Of a DNA stretch of 64,000 bases, positions 27,570 through 38,143 are shown in pieces (the stretch's first letter is position 1; each line of letters begins with the position of its first letter). This stretch comes from Methanobacteriota archaeon. Lineage in GTDB: Archaea; Thermoplasmatota; E2; DHVEG-1. The stretch lies in assembly GCA_903877165.1 (NCBI GenBank), contig CAIRCU010000035.1, positions 1 to 64,000 on the forward strand. Direction: 5' to 3'. The notes under the pieces were generated by a model. The model saw only the letters and a list, made by a program, of their open reading frames with translations, was not told where the DNA came from and did not search any database. The position numbers were made by a program, and so were the translations under genes.

Positions 27570-28007
27570 TCAGTGTCGGATGCGTTCGTCCTTGACGACG
27601 TTGAGGACGAGCTGGGTGTTGGTGCGTTCCACGTCCGGGATGGTCAGCACGTGCTTGATGAAGGTGTTGAGGTCGCGACGTTCCTTGAAGTGGGCAAGCA
27701 CGAGTGAGTCCCAGTCGCCGGTGATGTCGTAGACCGCCTGGACATGGGGGTCCTTGGCGATCGCCCGCTGGACCTCGAGGAGTTTGCCGCGGGAGATCTT
27801 CAGGTTGATGATCGCGGTGAGCGTGTAGCCCAGCTTCTCCGGATCGACGACCGCGCTGTAACCGCGGATGACGCCATCCTTCTCCAGGGATTTGATGTGA
27901 TTCGAGACGGTGGACAGTGAGACGGAAAGGCCGCGGGCGATGTCCCGGTAGCTCTTCCGTCCGTCCGTGCTGAGCTGCTCGATGATCCGTTCGTCCAGTG
28001 CGTCCAT
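27570..28007 (-). CDS. Lrp/AsnC-family transcriptional regulator
   Basis: MDALDERIIEQLSTDGRKSYRDIARGLSVSLSTVSNHIKSLEKDGVIRGYSAVVDPEKLGY. Confidence 0.93.
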   Translation of the reverse strand: MDALDERIIEQLSTDGRKSYRDIARGLSVSLSTVSNHIKSLEKDGVIRGYSAVVDPEKLGYTLTAIINLKISRGKLLEVQRAIAKDPHVQAVYDITGDWDSLVLAHFKERRDLNTFIKHVLTIPDVERTNTQLVLNVVKDERIRH

Positions 28008-28158
28008 AGCTTAATGAAACGATGTGTCAAGTTAAGTATTTTTCGCTGAAAATTCATGGAAAAACGCAAATGATTCGAATTAGTATTAAATTTCATCGGT
28101 CAATTGACCGAAAAAAGAGGGAAATGGTTGAAATATATCGCACATCATAAGAGACTGT

Positions 28159-28257
28159 ATGGATGACGTCTGCCGTTCCTGCCCGATCCCCGACCCGTTT
28201 CTGCGGCGCTGCGCGGTGTGCAACCGCTACCGCCTCACCTTCGAACGCCTCGAGTGA
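28159..28257 (+). CDS. 32-aa microprotein with two CxxC motifs
   Basis: ATG...TGA: MDDVCRSCPIPDPFLRRCAVCNRYRLTFERLE; below the ORF-track length cutoff. Confidence 0.5.
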   Translation: MDDVCRSCPIPDPFLRRCAVCNRYRLTFERLE

Positions 28258-28411
28258 TCCACCCCCGGGGCCGACCAGGACAACCTACAGCCTCAACCGC
28301 CTTTTTCTATGAAGACATACCCGGTCTCTTTCCTGTAGTCCATCGTATTAATAAAAGAACAGCTTGATTACACCGCACACACCCTGCATCGTCAGAAGGT
28401 GTTCGCCCTCT

Positions 28412-29062
28412 ATGACAAGGACCCTCGGAGAGAATCTCGCAGCAAAAACCCTAACCCCGGAGACCCTGAACAGAAGGCTACAAAAGGACGCGGGCCTGCT
28501 TCCCGACGTCCTCGCTGGCCTGCAGTCCCCGGTCGCCTCGGTCCGCTACGGCTGCAGCAAGGCACTCGTCCTGCTCAGCGCAGACGCACCCATGCTGCTC
28601 TATCCCCACTTCGACGATTTTACTAAGTTATTGGACAGCCCCCACCGCATCCTCACCTGGAACGCACTCACGATTCTTGCGAACCTCACCAGAGTCGACA
28701 CCCGCAACAAATTCGACGCCATCTTCGACCGCTACTACCACTTCCTTGCCTCAGGCTACCTCGTCACCGCAGCCACCGTCGTTGAATCCTCCGCTACCAT
28801 CGCCGCCAACAAACCAGCACTCGCAGACCGCATCGCATCCGAACTCCTACAGATAGACCGGCTCCGCACCGGCCCGCACCTCACCGCAGAATGCAAACGC
28901 ATCCTCGCCGAAAAAGCTCTTGAATCCTTCGACTCCTTCTACAACCACCTCACCACACACGACGAAGTGCTCGCCTTCGCCACCCGCCACGCCACCAGCA
29001 CCCGACGCACCACACAGAAAGCAGCACGTACCTTCCTCCACAGACATGGAGGCAGCCCGTGA
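28412..29062 (+). CDS. HEAT-repeat-like protein
   Basis: LQSPVASVRYGCSKALVLLSADAPMLLYPHFDDFTKLLDSPHRILTWNALTILANL; ATG 28412. Confidence 0.65.
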   Translation: MTRTLGENLAAKTLTPETLNRRLQKDAGLLPDVLAGLQSPVASVRYGCSKALVLLSADAPMLLYPHFDDFTKLLDSPHRILTWNALTILANLTRVDTRNKFDAIFDRYYHFLASGYLVTAATVVESSATIAANKPALADRIASELLQIDRLRTGPHLTAECKRILAEKALESFDSFYNHLTTHDEVLAFATRHATSTRRTTQKAARTFLHRHGGSP

Positions 29063-30171
29063 CCACCCAGCGCGACATCGAAACCGCCACCACCTCGGAC
29101 GGCTGGAACCTACGCCTCTACCACTACCGACCAAAGACCCTCACCCCGAACCGATCACCCGTCATCATCTGCCACGGACTCGCGGCCAACAAAAACAGCT
29201 GCGACTTCGGCGAACCAGACACCCCGCAGTGGCAGCGATACAGCCTCGCCGCCTACCTCACCAGCACAAATCCTGCCTTCGACGTCTGGGTCCCGGAACT
29301 CCGCGGCAACGGCACCCCCACCTACGACCCCCACCAGCACCCGGAGAAATATCGCTGGAGCGTCGACGACTATATCACCAAAGACGTCCCCGCCATCATC
29401 AGACGCGTCCAGACATGGCACCACGACCAGGGCGGCCAGACCCCCCAGGTCTTCTGGGTCGGCAAAAGCATGGGCGGCATGATCGCGTACGCCTACGGCG
29501 AGACCACGGTTGGACGCAACGCCCTCAAAGGCGTCGTCACCCTCGGCTCCCCAGTCGTCTTCGGCCACACCAGCCTCCTCCTCGAGTTCCTCACCAGAGT
29601 CACCCCACGCAACATCTCCATCCCCCTGCGCCTCCCCGAACTCGTCATCAAATCCCAGGAACTGCGACACCACTTCACCGCACTCGGCGTCAACAGCGAC
29701 AACATCGACCCAGGCATATGGGACCAGTACCTCCTCACCGGCCACCAGGACATCCTCTCCTCCAAAGTCATGAGCCACTTCTCCCTCTTCTTCCGCCACA
29801 CCACGTTCTGCCGTTACCCAAGACGCCCCTGGGTCTACGACACCATCGGACGTCTCCCCTGGTTCAACAAACTCGTCGCCCCGTACAGCTACACCGACCA
29901 CATCTCCCGATTCACCGCACCGCTGCTCGCGATCGCCGGCGGCCAGGACCGCCTCGCACCACCCGCTGACGTGCAGTACGCCACCAGCCACGTCGGCAGC
30001 ACGGACGTCACCTATCTAGAGTGCTCTAAGAAAAACGGGTTCACTGCGGACTACGGGCACCTGGACCTCAACCTTGGGCTTCACGCTCGTGAGGAGATCT
30101 ACCCTCGCATCGCAGGCTGGCTGCAGGCGAGAAGCACGACTAGTACGGGAACAGCCGGTGGAGGAACCTGA
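29059..30171 (+). CDS. Alpha/beta hydrolase
   Basis: PVIICHGLAANKNSCDF, WVGKSMGGMIAYAYGE nucleophile elbow, AIAGGQDRLAPPADV, YGHLDL; GTG start. Confidence 0.9.
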   Translation: MTTQRDIETATTSDGWNLRLYHYRPKTLTPNRSPVIICHGLAANKNSCDFGEPDTPQWQRYSLAAYLTSTNPAFDVWVPELRGNGTPTYDPHQHPEKYRWSVDDYITKDVPAIIRRVQTWHHDQGGQTPQVFWVGKSMGGMIAYAYGETTVGRNALKGVVTLGSPVVFGHTSLLLEFLTRVTPRNISIPLRLPELVIKSQELRHHFTALGVNSDNIDPGIWDQYLLTGHQDILSSKVMSHFSLFFRHTTFCRYPRRPWVYDTIGRLPWFNKLVAPYSYTDHISRFTAPLLAIAGGQDRLAPPADVQYATSHVGSTDVTYLECSKKNGFTADYGHLDLNLGLHAREEIYPRIAGWLQARSTTSTGTAGGGT

Positions 30172-31894
30172 GGAGTAGCTCGTAGAACAACCCGTGATGC
30201 CCAGGGTACACCAGCGGCATCGTCACCGGCAGTGCCGGCGACCAGCCACTCTCCTTATTATAGATGTCTTTTGCCTTGATGCGTATGGAGAACGACCCGG
30301 TCGCGGTGAACGTATGCGCCGTTGCGATCGTCACGCCGGAGTGGTACGGTCCAAGCCACGAGGACTGCGTCCCATCGCCCCAGTCCCACAGGTAGTAGAT
30401 GTCGTCGCCGTTCGTATCAATCGTCTGGCTGCTGTAGGTGTACGCGACGTTGTTAAACCCGAACGACTGGCCCGCGGGCGTATCCGGTATGTTAGGCGGT
30501 GCCTCACCGAAATGCGCCGTCACTGTCTTATTGCCCGTCATCGTAATCGTGACCGGATTGCTGGTGCCCGAGGCGTCTCCGCTCCAGTGGTCGAAGGCGT
30601 AGCCGGTGGCCGCGTTCGCGGTGAGCTGCACGGTCTGTCCCGGGGTGTACCCGCCTTGATTCGGGTTTTTCGTCACCGTCCCCGCACTGGAGGGATCGAT
30701 GAGGACCGTCAGGGTGTATTGCAAGCCAACCGAATAATCATAGCCGATGGCATCCAGCATGGTGACATCCGCGGTCCGGTAGTACGTGGGGTAGAAGGTC
30801 TCACCTTCATAGAACGCGGGCTGCATGATGCCGTCGACGTTGTCCTGGCTGAAGTGCGAGGCCTGGTAGGGGTTGCCGTCGGACATCCGGTACTCGACGC
30901 TGATGATATCGGAGTTGCAGTCGTCATCCGAGTCGCCGTTCACATCAAGCCAGCAGAGACGAGGCGTGCTCTGGAACTCGGTGAGGGTGTCAGGGTTGTA
31001 GTCGTAACTGCCGTCCGTGCGCTGGAACCGGAAGACATCCAGTGCTTCGATGTCGTTGGTGCGGAAATCCGCCCCGGAGTCGAACCCGAGCACATGGCCG
31101 GTCTCATGGGCGACCACAGACCTGAAGCAGTAACAGCCAGAAGAAATCCCGTTGCTTGGATCGTAATCCCAGGAGAAATCGGTGTTGATCGTCATGTCCG
31201 CACAGTCCCCGCTGACCGATCCAATCGTCGACCGGTAGTCCGCGACCGTGAAGTAACAGCGATCCTCATTCGTCACCGTCGCACTGTTGATGTCGTAGCG
31301 GACCGGGATCGTGCTGCCGGTCGGCAGGTAGCTTTGAATGCTGTCATCGGAGTCCATGCCGTTCACCAGCCCGGCACGGGCGTTCGTCCAGGTGACGGCT
31401 CCGGCGTAATAGGAGGTGGTGCCCCCGAGGATCCCGGGGTCCATGGATTCGAACCCGATGTTGATAGTGACCATGATCGGGTCGCTGAAGATACCATCAA
31501 TGTAACTGGCGATCGCGTCGAGCGCAGCCTGTGCGCCTGGCGGCGGCGAGGTGACCACGAACTGGATGTCCAACCCCCTCCCGGAGTTGGAGTCGATGAT
31601 GATCTTGGGTGACGCAAGGAAATCCTCATGGGCCTTGGTCATCGCAGCCTTGAACGCCGCAGGAGTCGCCCCGCTGCTGTCCTCAGCGAAGAGAGGACGG
31701 GTGATGGACTCGGTCCGCAACGTGACCGTTGATCCATCCGCGTACAAGGTGCTTTGCTGGGCCGGACCGGGTTGCCGGTACGCGAACTGCATGGATGGTT
31801 GGGTGTGCGGCGAGAGAGCGGCGGCGAACGGCAGCATCACGAACGCACAGAGGCCAGTGACGAGGAACGTCAACGTTTGTTTATGGTGAAACAT
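30140..31894 (-). CDS. Secreted metzincin-like zinc metalloprotease with InlB-B-like repeat and PKD domain
   Basis: VVAHETGHVLGFDSGADF; YTLTVLIDPSSAGTVTKNPNQGGYTPGQTVQLTANAATGYAFDHWSGDASG; IYYLWDWGDGTQSSWLGPY (PKD). Confidence 0.85.
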   Translation of the reverse strand: MFHHKQTLTFLVTGLCAFVMLPFAAALSPHTQPSMQFAYRQPGPAQQSTLYADGSTVTLRTESITRPLFAEDSSGATPAAFKAAMTKAHEDFLASPKIIIDSNSGRGLDIQFVVTSPPPGAQAALDAIASYIDGIFSDPIMVTINIGFESMDPGILGGTTSYYAGAVTWTNARAGLVNGMDSDDSIQSYLPTGSTIPVRYDINSATVTNEDRCYFTVADYRSTIGSVSGDCADMTINTDFSWDYDPSNGISSGCYCFRSVVAHETGHVLGFDSGADFRTNDIEALDVFRFQRTDGSYDYNPDTLTEFQSTPRLCWLDVNGDSDDDCNSDIISVEYRMSDGNPYQASHFSQDNVDGIMQPAFYEGETFYPTYYRTADVTMLDAIGYDYSVGLQYTLTVLIDPSSAGTVTKNPNQGGYTPGQTVQLTANAATGYAFDHWSGDASGTSNPVTITMTGNKTVTAHFGEAPPNIPDTPAGQSFGFNNVAYTYSSQTIDTNGDDIYYLWDWGDGTQSSWLGPYHSGVTIATAHTFTATGSFSIRIKAKDIYNKESGWSPALPVTMPLVYPGHHGLFYELLLRFLHRLFPY

Positions 31895-32140
31895 TAGGAT
31901 TTTCCCCCTTAAACCGATATTAATGCAGGTCCTCTATTTAAGTCTGAGGTATTTCTCCAGCCCCCTCATCATGAGAAACCACGGGCTCATCCCACCAACA
32001 GAGTACCTCAAGCATCGAAAAACCAAACGCCTCTCATTATGAGGCCATCAATCCAGGAGTATTATACATTTAAATAATAAAAACACCCTTAAGAACCCCA
32101 CAGAGAGCCACCATCAGGCTTTCTTGGAGGACTACACGTT

Positions 32141-33949
32141 ATGCGACACATCAAGCTTCTGTGCCTGCTCACCGCAGGCCTTTTCCTAGCACTCTCTGCT
32201 TCAGCAGCTTCACTCGACCGACCCCTCATGGGACCAGCGCTTCCGCCCCTGCGGTTCACCCCCGGCGGCAACACCACCCTTGCTCTCGACATCGACGGCA
32301 TCGTCACCGCCGAGCAGCTCCTCTGGACCGCGAATACCACAGGCACCAACTACGAGGAATCCGCGGTCACGGTCAGTGGCGGCATCGCGTACATCGGCAG
32401 CTGCGCGACCCACGGCTCCGGCCACAACCAACTCTTCGCCGTCAACATCGCAGACGGCGCTATCCTGTGGAGCTACGACACCGGCCCAGGGTACGTCGGC
32501 CCGGTCATCGACGGCGACACCGTGTACCTCGGGACCTGCACCCACGGCTACTACCCAGACGACGAGCACCTCTACGCCTTCAACCGCACCACCGGCCATC
32601 TGAGATGGTCGATCCCGGTGTACGGCGGCATCGCCGAGTCCATCCAGACCGACGCCACGAAACTCTATTTCGGCACCGGGTTCTACAACACCACGATCAT
32701 GGCGGTCAACAAAGCAGACGGCAGCATCGCCTGGACGTACCCCACGGACAACGACGTCGGCCCCAACAAACCCATGCTCAAAGACAACACCCTCTACGTC
32801 GCATTCTGGAAGAACTACGGCATCGGACACCTCTACAAAGTCAACGCGACCACAGGCCAGGCGATCTGGACGGTCTCCCTCTCCTCCGGCCCGTGGGACA
32901 ACAGCATCACCGCGGACGGCGACGGCAGGCTGTTCCTCGCAATCTACGCGGACTCCACCATGAACGCCTACCGGGACAGCGACGGCGGCCTGATCTGGAG
33001 GAAGCCTCTCCACGGGGCACCGCTCTCGTTCAACGCGTACCACAACGGGCACGTGTTCATCGCGGACACCAGCGGGTATGTGTACTGCTTCAACGCCACG
33101 GACGGCACCGAGATATGGGAGACACAGGTCGGCAGCGACTGCGACATCAGCTCACCGACGCTCAGCGGCGGCCTGCTGTTCATCGGCACCCGCGACGGGC
33201 CCGACGGCGCCTACCTCGCCCTCGACGAAAACACCGGGGAGATCCTCTGGCGGTACCCCATCGGCGCAAGCGTCACCGCCCCACCCTCCATCGTGGGCGG
33301 GACCATGTACTGCGGCTCGGATGGCTGGAACCTCTACGCGTTCGATTTCGGGACTGGCGGCGGCGACTGGCTGCGGCATCGCTATGATTCCTGCAACACC
33401 GCATATTCCCCCATCGGCCTTGCGCAGTGGCAGTTCATCCGCGCCTCCTGCACCACTCAGTCGGGCGTCATCACCTGCGTCCTTGACAACACCTACGACC
33501 ACGACGTACACAATATCACGTTGCAACTTCCTTTCCCGGCGTACTGGTATGATGAGAACGGGGGACTTCTCGCGGCGAACACCTCACAGTACACACTACC
33601 GTACATGACCGCGGAGCAATCCCGGACGCTGCGGATCACGTACATACCGATGATCGTGGTGACGATCACGCGTCCGGCCAACGGCGTGTATGTGGCGGAC
33701 ACCAAGGTTTTACCCTTCCGTGTCCCGCTCGCGTTCGGACACCTCCAGGTCGAAGCCCAGGCGACGCCAAGCCAGATGATCGACAAGGTGGAGTTCAAGC
33801 TCGATGGCCTGACCATCTGCTCGACATCAACGCCACCGTATCAGTTCCTGTGGACCCAGCGGTCCTTTGGACCACATACGATAAAGGCGGTCGCCTACAG
33901 TGGGAATGTCACAGCCAGCGCGGAGCTACGCATCTGGAAATTCTTCTAA
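32141..33949 (+). CDS. Secreted PQQ-like beta-propeller protein with C-terminal Ig-like domain
   Basis: Repeats of LLWTANTTGTNYEES...GGIAYIGSCATHGSGHNQLFAVNIADGAILWSYDTG; signal peptide. Confidence 0.88.
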   Translation: MRHIKLLCLLTAGLFLALSASAASLDRPLMGPALPPLRFTPGGNTTLALDIDGIVTAEQLLWTANTTGTNYEESAVTVSGGIAYIGSCATHGSGHNQLFAVNIADGAILWSYDTGPGYVGPVIDGDTVYLGTCTHGYYPDDEHLYAFNRTTGHLRWSIPVYGGIAESIQTDATKLYFGTGFYNTTIMAVNKADGSIAWTYPTDNDVGPNKPMLKDNTLYVAFWKNYGIGHLYKVNATTGQAIWTVSLSSGPWDNSITADGDGRLFLAIYADSTMNAYRDSDGGLIWRKPLHGAPLSFNAYHNGHVFIADTSGYVYCFNATDGTEIWETQVGSDCDISSPTLSGGLLFIGTRDGPDGAYLALDENTGEILWRYPIGASVTAPPSIVGGTMYCGSDGWNLYAFDFGTGGGDWLRHRYDSCNTAYSPIGLAQWQFIRASCTTQSGVITCVLDNTYDHDVHNITLQLPFPAYWYDENGGLLAANTSQYTLPYMTAEQSRTLRITYIPMIVVTITRPANGVYVADTKVLPFRVPLAFGHLQVEAQATPSQMIDKVEFKLDGLTICSTSTPPYQFLWTQRSFGPHTIKAVAYSGNVTASAELRIWKFF

Positions 33950-33976
33950 TCGTAATAAAAAAATAAGAGGAATCCT

Positions 33977-36190
33977 TCAGCGTATAATAAGCTGCGGGCG
34001 TCCCTGGTCGCTGAACCCATGGAGCGGCTCGTACGGATTGAACGCCGGATCACCATAAAGCGTCCGTACAAAGTACGTCGGCGGTACAAAGTCTGACTGT
34101 TTTTCCATCCGCAGCGCCTCGCCAAGGCTGGTGTCGTTGACGATGAGGTCGTTCTCCATGATGGTCAGCTCTGCCTCTTGTCCGGTCTCGCGCGTCGCAC
34201 CGACGAAGGCGTTGCAGCCGGCGTGCAGCATGGCGAGGCCGATGTTCTGTTGCGGGGGGATACCATCCACCCGGCCCATGAGACATGCGGAGGTCAGGAA
34301 CACGCTCGGCTTCTCATACACCCACTGTGATGCGTGGGCCACGTCGACCGCACGACCGAATGTGTTCATTCCATAGAGTGATGGGGTATACCAGTACCAG
34401 TCTCCGTGACCGAGATACTCCACAAAGTTCGCTCCAGTATATACATGAAGTTGGTCCGTGATTTGTCTGCTGTTGCGTAAATCACCGTAGACATGGGTGG
34501 TGAGATTGTAGCGGCGGATTTCACGTGAGTACGGGACCTGGTGGAAGAGGCCGCCGGTTTCGCCGAATCCTTCCCCGAAGACGAAGTTAAAGGTATGGAA
34601 CCAGTCGGTGGTAGGGTTGCCGCAGACCTTTTGATAGAAGAGTGTTCTGACGATGAGGGTGGAGACATCGGAGACGTTCCAGCCGATGATGCGTCCCGTC
34701 GAAAGGCTAGCATTGAGCGCGTAGAGGTTGTCAGAGGGAAGGCCTCGTTCCGCGATGTCTGTATCTGAGGGTTCGTAGTAATACATGGGGATCATGGTGG
34801 TATCGCCGAGGATGCCTAGCCAGGCTGGCCCGGAGAGATATCCTGTGAGAAGACCGTGAGAATCAAGCAGAGCGAGGGTGTGGTTGAGGTCTTGGAGGGT
34901 GGTGTTCACGGCGTTGTTATTGTAGGGGATGAGTTCAGGGGTGTACCAGGGTCCGGCGGCGGTTCCATTCGCTATTTGTTCGTAGTCGGAAGTTGTCAGC
35001 TCATGGTTCGTGGTGATGATGATGCCGCCGTGGGCCGCTGTGATGTAGGGGGCGAGCATGGAAAGGCCTGGAAGGAGCGGGTCATGTGGTGTGCTTTGGT
35101 TCTGTTGTTGGATGGTGATGTTCACGTCGGTGTTTGTGAAGGAGAAGCCGCGCAGTGAGAAGTAGCCGCCTTTCAGGCCGTGGAAGAGTCGGAGGGTGAG
35201 GATGTAGGTTCCAGGGTCGTGGATAGCGAGGGTCTTGACGAAAGCCTGGGTGTCTGTGTCTGCTTGGTTGGTGGAGTAGGCGATGAGTCTACCGTGAGTA
35301 TCGTAGAGTTTGAGGGAGAGGATGGGTGTGAATCGGTCAGTTGGTGGCGGGATGGTGGCAGTGATGGCAAGATTGGTAAGTGTGTCAGGTACGTGGAATT
35401 GGATGCGTGCGGTGTCGTTGCCGCTAAGGGTGAGGGAGCGTCCAAGGAGGATGAGTTGATGGGCGTGGATGTGGGTGGTGGTGGTTGTGATGGTGGTGTT
35501 GGTGATGGTGGGTGGGGTGGCGTCTGCGGGGTTGGTAAGGGTGAGGTAGGTGATGTGGCCGAAGAGGGTGGTGATGTTGTGGAGGATGGCGGTTTGGATG
35601 TCGTCGGGTGTGGTGAGGTGGGTGATGGTGGTGTTGTGGAGTGGTAGGGTGAGGTTGCCGATGAGGATGGTGGTGTGGGTGTGGAGGTGGTCTATTGTGG
35701 TTTGGAGGTCTGGTGTGTTGTTGTCGTAGAGGAGGAGGGGGCAGTTGAGGTAGCTGGTGAGGGGTGTGGCGGTGAGGGCGAGGGTGTAGTTGGTGGTGGG
35801 GGCGATGAGGAGGGTGGGGGCGGTGGTGTAGAGGAGGCGGGCTGCGGTGCAGGAGACGGTGGCTGGTGTGCCGAGGATGTTGCTGGCGTTGAGGTGGTTG
35901 ACGTGGTCGCCGAGGGAGAGTACGGGGGTGCCGTGGAGGAGGGTGGTGAGAAGGCGGTAGGCGGCGTCGGTGAGGTTACGATTATGAGTGACAAAGAGAG
36001 GGAGTAGGATGTTGGTGGTGGCGTTGTAGTGGCAGGCGAGGCTCGTGGCGATGAGGGCGTAGTAGGGGTCGGTGTCTGGGACGATGATGGCTGTGATGTC
36101 TGCAGGAGCATGTGTGGGTGTGGCTGGCGCTGGTGGTGTGAGGCTGGTGAGGAGGAGTAGGGCGGCGAGGAGGAGGGTGGTGTGGTTCAT
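33977..36190 (-). CDS. Secreted C25 (gingipain-fold)-like protein
   Basis: VEYLGHGDWYWYTPSLYG...PSVFLTSACLMGRVDG...MLHAGCNAFVGATRETG; signal peptide MNHTTLLLAALLLLTSLTPPAPA. Confidence 0.75.
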   Translation of the reverse strand: MNHTTLLLAALLLLTSLTPPAPATPTHAPADITAIIVPDTDPYYALIATSLACHYNATTNILLPLFVTHNRNLTDAAYRLLTTLLHGTPVLSLGDHVNHLNASNILGTPATVSCTAARLLYTTAPTLLIAPTTNYTLALTATPLTSYLNCPLLLYDNNTPDLQTTIDHLHTHTTILIGNLTLPLHNTTITHLTTPDDIQTAILHNITTLFGHITYLTLTNPADATPPTITNTTITTTTTHIHAHQLILLGRSLTLSGNDTARIQFHVPDTLTNLAITATIPPPTDRFTPILSLKLYDTHGRLIAYSTNQADTDTQAFVKTLAIHDPGTYILTLRLFHGLKGGYFSLRGFSFTNTDVNITIQQQNQSTPHDPLLPGLSMLAPYITAAHGGIIITTNHELTTSDYEQIANGTAAGPWYTPELIPYNNNAVNTTLQDLNHTLALLDSHGLLTGYLSGPAWLGILGDTTMIPMYYYEPSDTDIAERGLPSDNLYALNASLSTGRIIGWNVSDVSTLIVRTLFYQKVCGNPTTDWFHTFNFVFGEGFGETGGLFHQVPYSREIRRYNLTTHVYGDLRNSRQITDQLHVYTGANFVEYLGHGDWYWYTPSLYGMNTFGRAVDVAHASQWVYEKPSVFLTSACLMGRVDGIPPQQNIGLAMLHAGCNAFVGATRETGQEAELTIMENDLIVNDTSLGEALRMEKQSDFVPPTYFVRTLYGDPAFNPYEPLHGFSDQGRPQLIIR

Positions 36191-36332
36191 GGTCGTGGTA
36201 TTTTTATTAGCGTGGGGGTGATATTAAGACCTTTGGTTCTGCTGGCGTGCGGTTTCTTGGAAGAACGGGGGGAGAAAGGAGTGGTGTGTGCACTCCTTGT
36301 GGTCGTTTTTCCTGGTGTGCAGGGTGGTGTTC

Positions 36333-38003
36333 CTAGATGGTGTTGAGGAGTCGTTGGAGCAGGTCGCCAAATCTGGTGTGCTGGAACAGGTCAAGCAGCA
36401 GCTTCAGGATCGACGGGTGGTAATCCAATGGTACTGAGATTGGTACGGTGGTCCAGTTGCTCTTCGCCCCGAGGGTGTCGACGGCTCTGACTTTGATGGT
36501 GTAGGTGCCTTTCTTGTGCCAGGAGTGGGTGAGGTTGACGAGTTGGCCGCTGTTGTAGGGGCCGATGCCGGAGGTGGCGTGGCCGTCGCCCCAGTCGACG
36601 TCGAACTTCACTTTCTGGCCTTGCACATCCACCGCGGAGACCGTGTAGGTGTAGGCGTGGAAGGGTTTGACGCTGGCGGGGCCGGTGACGACCGGTGGGT
36701 TGGGTGGGAAGTTGTCGGTGATGGTGACGGAAAGTGGCACTGACCAGGCGCTGGATGCTCCATGAGTGTCTTTAGCCTTGACTTTGACGACGTAGACGCC
36801 TTTGTGGCTCCAGGAATGTGGGCAGGAGGCCTGGACGCCGGAGTTGTAGGGTCCCATCCAGCCGCTGCTGGTGCCGTCGCCCCAGTTGAAGTTGTAGTAG
36901 ATCATGTCGTTGTCCGGGTCCGTGGACTGCGTCTTATACACGTAGGAGATGTTGATGGCGCCCATGGTTTGACCCTGGAGGGTGGGTTGGCTGGGTGGGT
37001 TGCTGGGCAGGCTGGATACGCCGAGCTCGCAGAGTGTGGCGATGATCATGCGGATGTTCTTGGCCGCGTACGTGGCGTTGATGTGGTCCATGTTGTCGCT
37101 GGAGGTATGGTAGTATGGCGTCTCATGGTACTCGAAGTAGAAGATGGCGTCGTAGCCTTGGTCGTAGAAGGAGTTGTGGTCGCTGCCCCACATGTAGCCG
37201 TAATGGACCAGGGTCAATGGTCCGATGTAGTCTGCGTATTCTGCGTTGACGGCGACGGTGTAGGTGTAGAGCCATTCCGAGGCGGTGTTCTCGATGACAA
37301 AGACCTGGTTGCCGTCCGAGGTGGAGATGGCGTAGCTGATCATGTCGCAGTTGAGGACGCCGACGATGTTCCAGCCTTGTTGTTTGGCTTCTTGGGCGTA
37401 GACGGCGCTGCCGAGGAGTCCTTCTTCTTCGCCGGAGAAGCTGACGAACTTGATGGTGTAGTCGAAGGTGTATTGGCTGAGGAGATAGGCGGCGGTCAGG
37501 ACCGCGACGGTGCCGGAGGTGTCGTCGTCGGCGCCGGGGCCGGCGGAGACCGTGTCGTAGTGGGCGCAGATGATGTAGATGTCGTTGCTGGAGCTGTTCG
37601 TGCCGTTGATGGTGGCTTCGATGTTGTCGGAGTCGTAGCCGCCGTTGTTCCAGGGGCAGTAGTGGGCCCAGAGGCTATCGTTTTGGAACTCGCCGAGGAT
37701 GTAGGCTGCGGCGGCCTCGCAGGAGCCGGAGCCCGTAGGCCTCGGACCGAGGGATTCGAGGGATTCTAGGTACCCCATGTAGAGGTCTTCGTTAACGTTG
37801 GAGATGATGTCGATGATAAGGTCGTTTTGGGTGATTGGCTTAGGTGTGAAGGGTTTCGCAGTGGAGGTGTCTTTGGTGAGTGCGAGTGGTTGTGGTGCGT
37901 ACGCGGGTCCGGGTGGTGTGGGTTGCGTGGAGGTGCTGACGACGGTGCCGAGGGGTGCCAGTAGCAGCAGGCATATGAGAAATGATAATAGACTGTGTTT
38001 CAT
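36333..38003 (-). CDS. Secreted M28-family peptidase with two PKD domains
   Basis: IICAHYDTVSAGPGADDDTSGTVAVLTAA, VSFSGEEEGLLGSAVYAQ, MWGSDHNSFYDQGYDAIFYFE; two IYYNFNWGDGTSSGWMGPY-type PKD units. Confidence 0.93.
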   Translation of the reverse strand: MKHSLLSFLICLLLLAPLGTVVSTSTQPTPPGPAYAPQPLALTKDTSTAKPFTPKPITQNDLIIDIISNVNEDLYMGYLESLESLGPRPTGSGSCEAAAAYILGEFQNDSLWAHYCPWNNGGYDSDNIEATINGTNSSSNDIYIICAHYDTVSAGPGADDDTSGTVAVLTAAYLLSQYTFDYTIKFVSFSGEEEGLLGSAVYAQEAKQQGWNIVGVLNCDMISYAISTSDGNQVFVIENTASEWLYTYTVAVNAEYADYIGPLTLVHYGYMWGSDHNSFYDQGYDAIFYFEYHETPYYHTSSDNMDHINATYAAKNIRMIIATLCELGVSSLPSNPPSQPTLQGQTMGAINISYVYKTQSTDPDNDMIYYNFNWGDGTSSGWMGPYNSGVQASCPHSWSHKGVYVVKVKAKDTHGASSAWSVPLSVTITDNFPPNPPVVTGPASVKPFHAYTYTVSAVDVQGQKVKFDVDWGDGHATSGIGPYNSGQLVNLTHSWHKKGTYTIKVRAVDTLGAKSNWTTVPISVPLDYHPSILKLLLDLFQHTRFGDLLQRLLNTI

Positions 38004-38143
38004 AGGTGTTCTACCTCGCCCCTTGTAGCTTGGTACCAAAAAATAATATTCTTATAGTATTTATAATTTTATAACGAGGGGAGGCCCGGTGTGTCTCCGT
38101 AAGGTTCTAGTCTTGGTTGCTGGTTATCCCCGTGGGGTTGCCT

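Noticed and set aside
29155-29991. 278-aa minus-strand ORF
   Set aside because: Shadow of the alpha/beta hydrolase, whose catalytic motifs are on the + strand.
30194-31612. 472-aa + strand ORF
   Set aside because: Antisense shadow of the metzincin-like gene 30140-31894; low-complexity Arg/Val-rich translation with no domain features.
36762-37769. 335-aa + strand ORF
   Set aside because: Shadow of the M28 peptidase gene; composition is Gly/Val/Asp biased without motifs.
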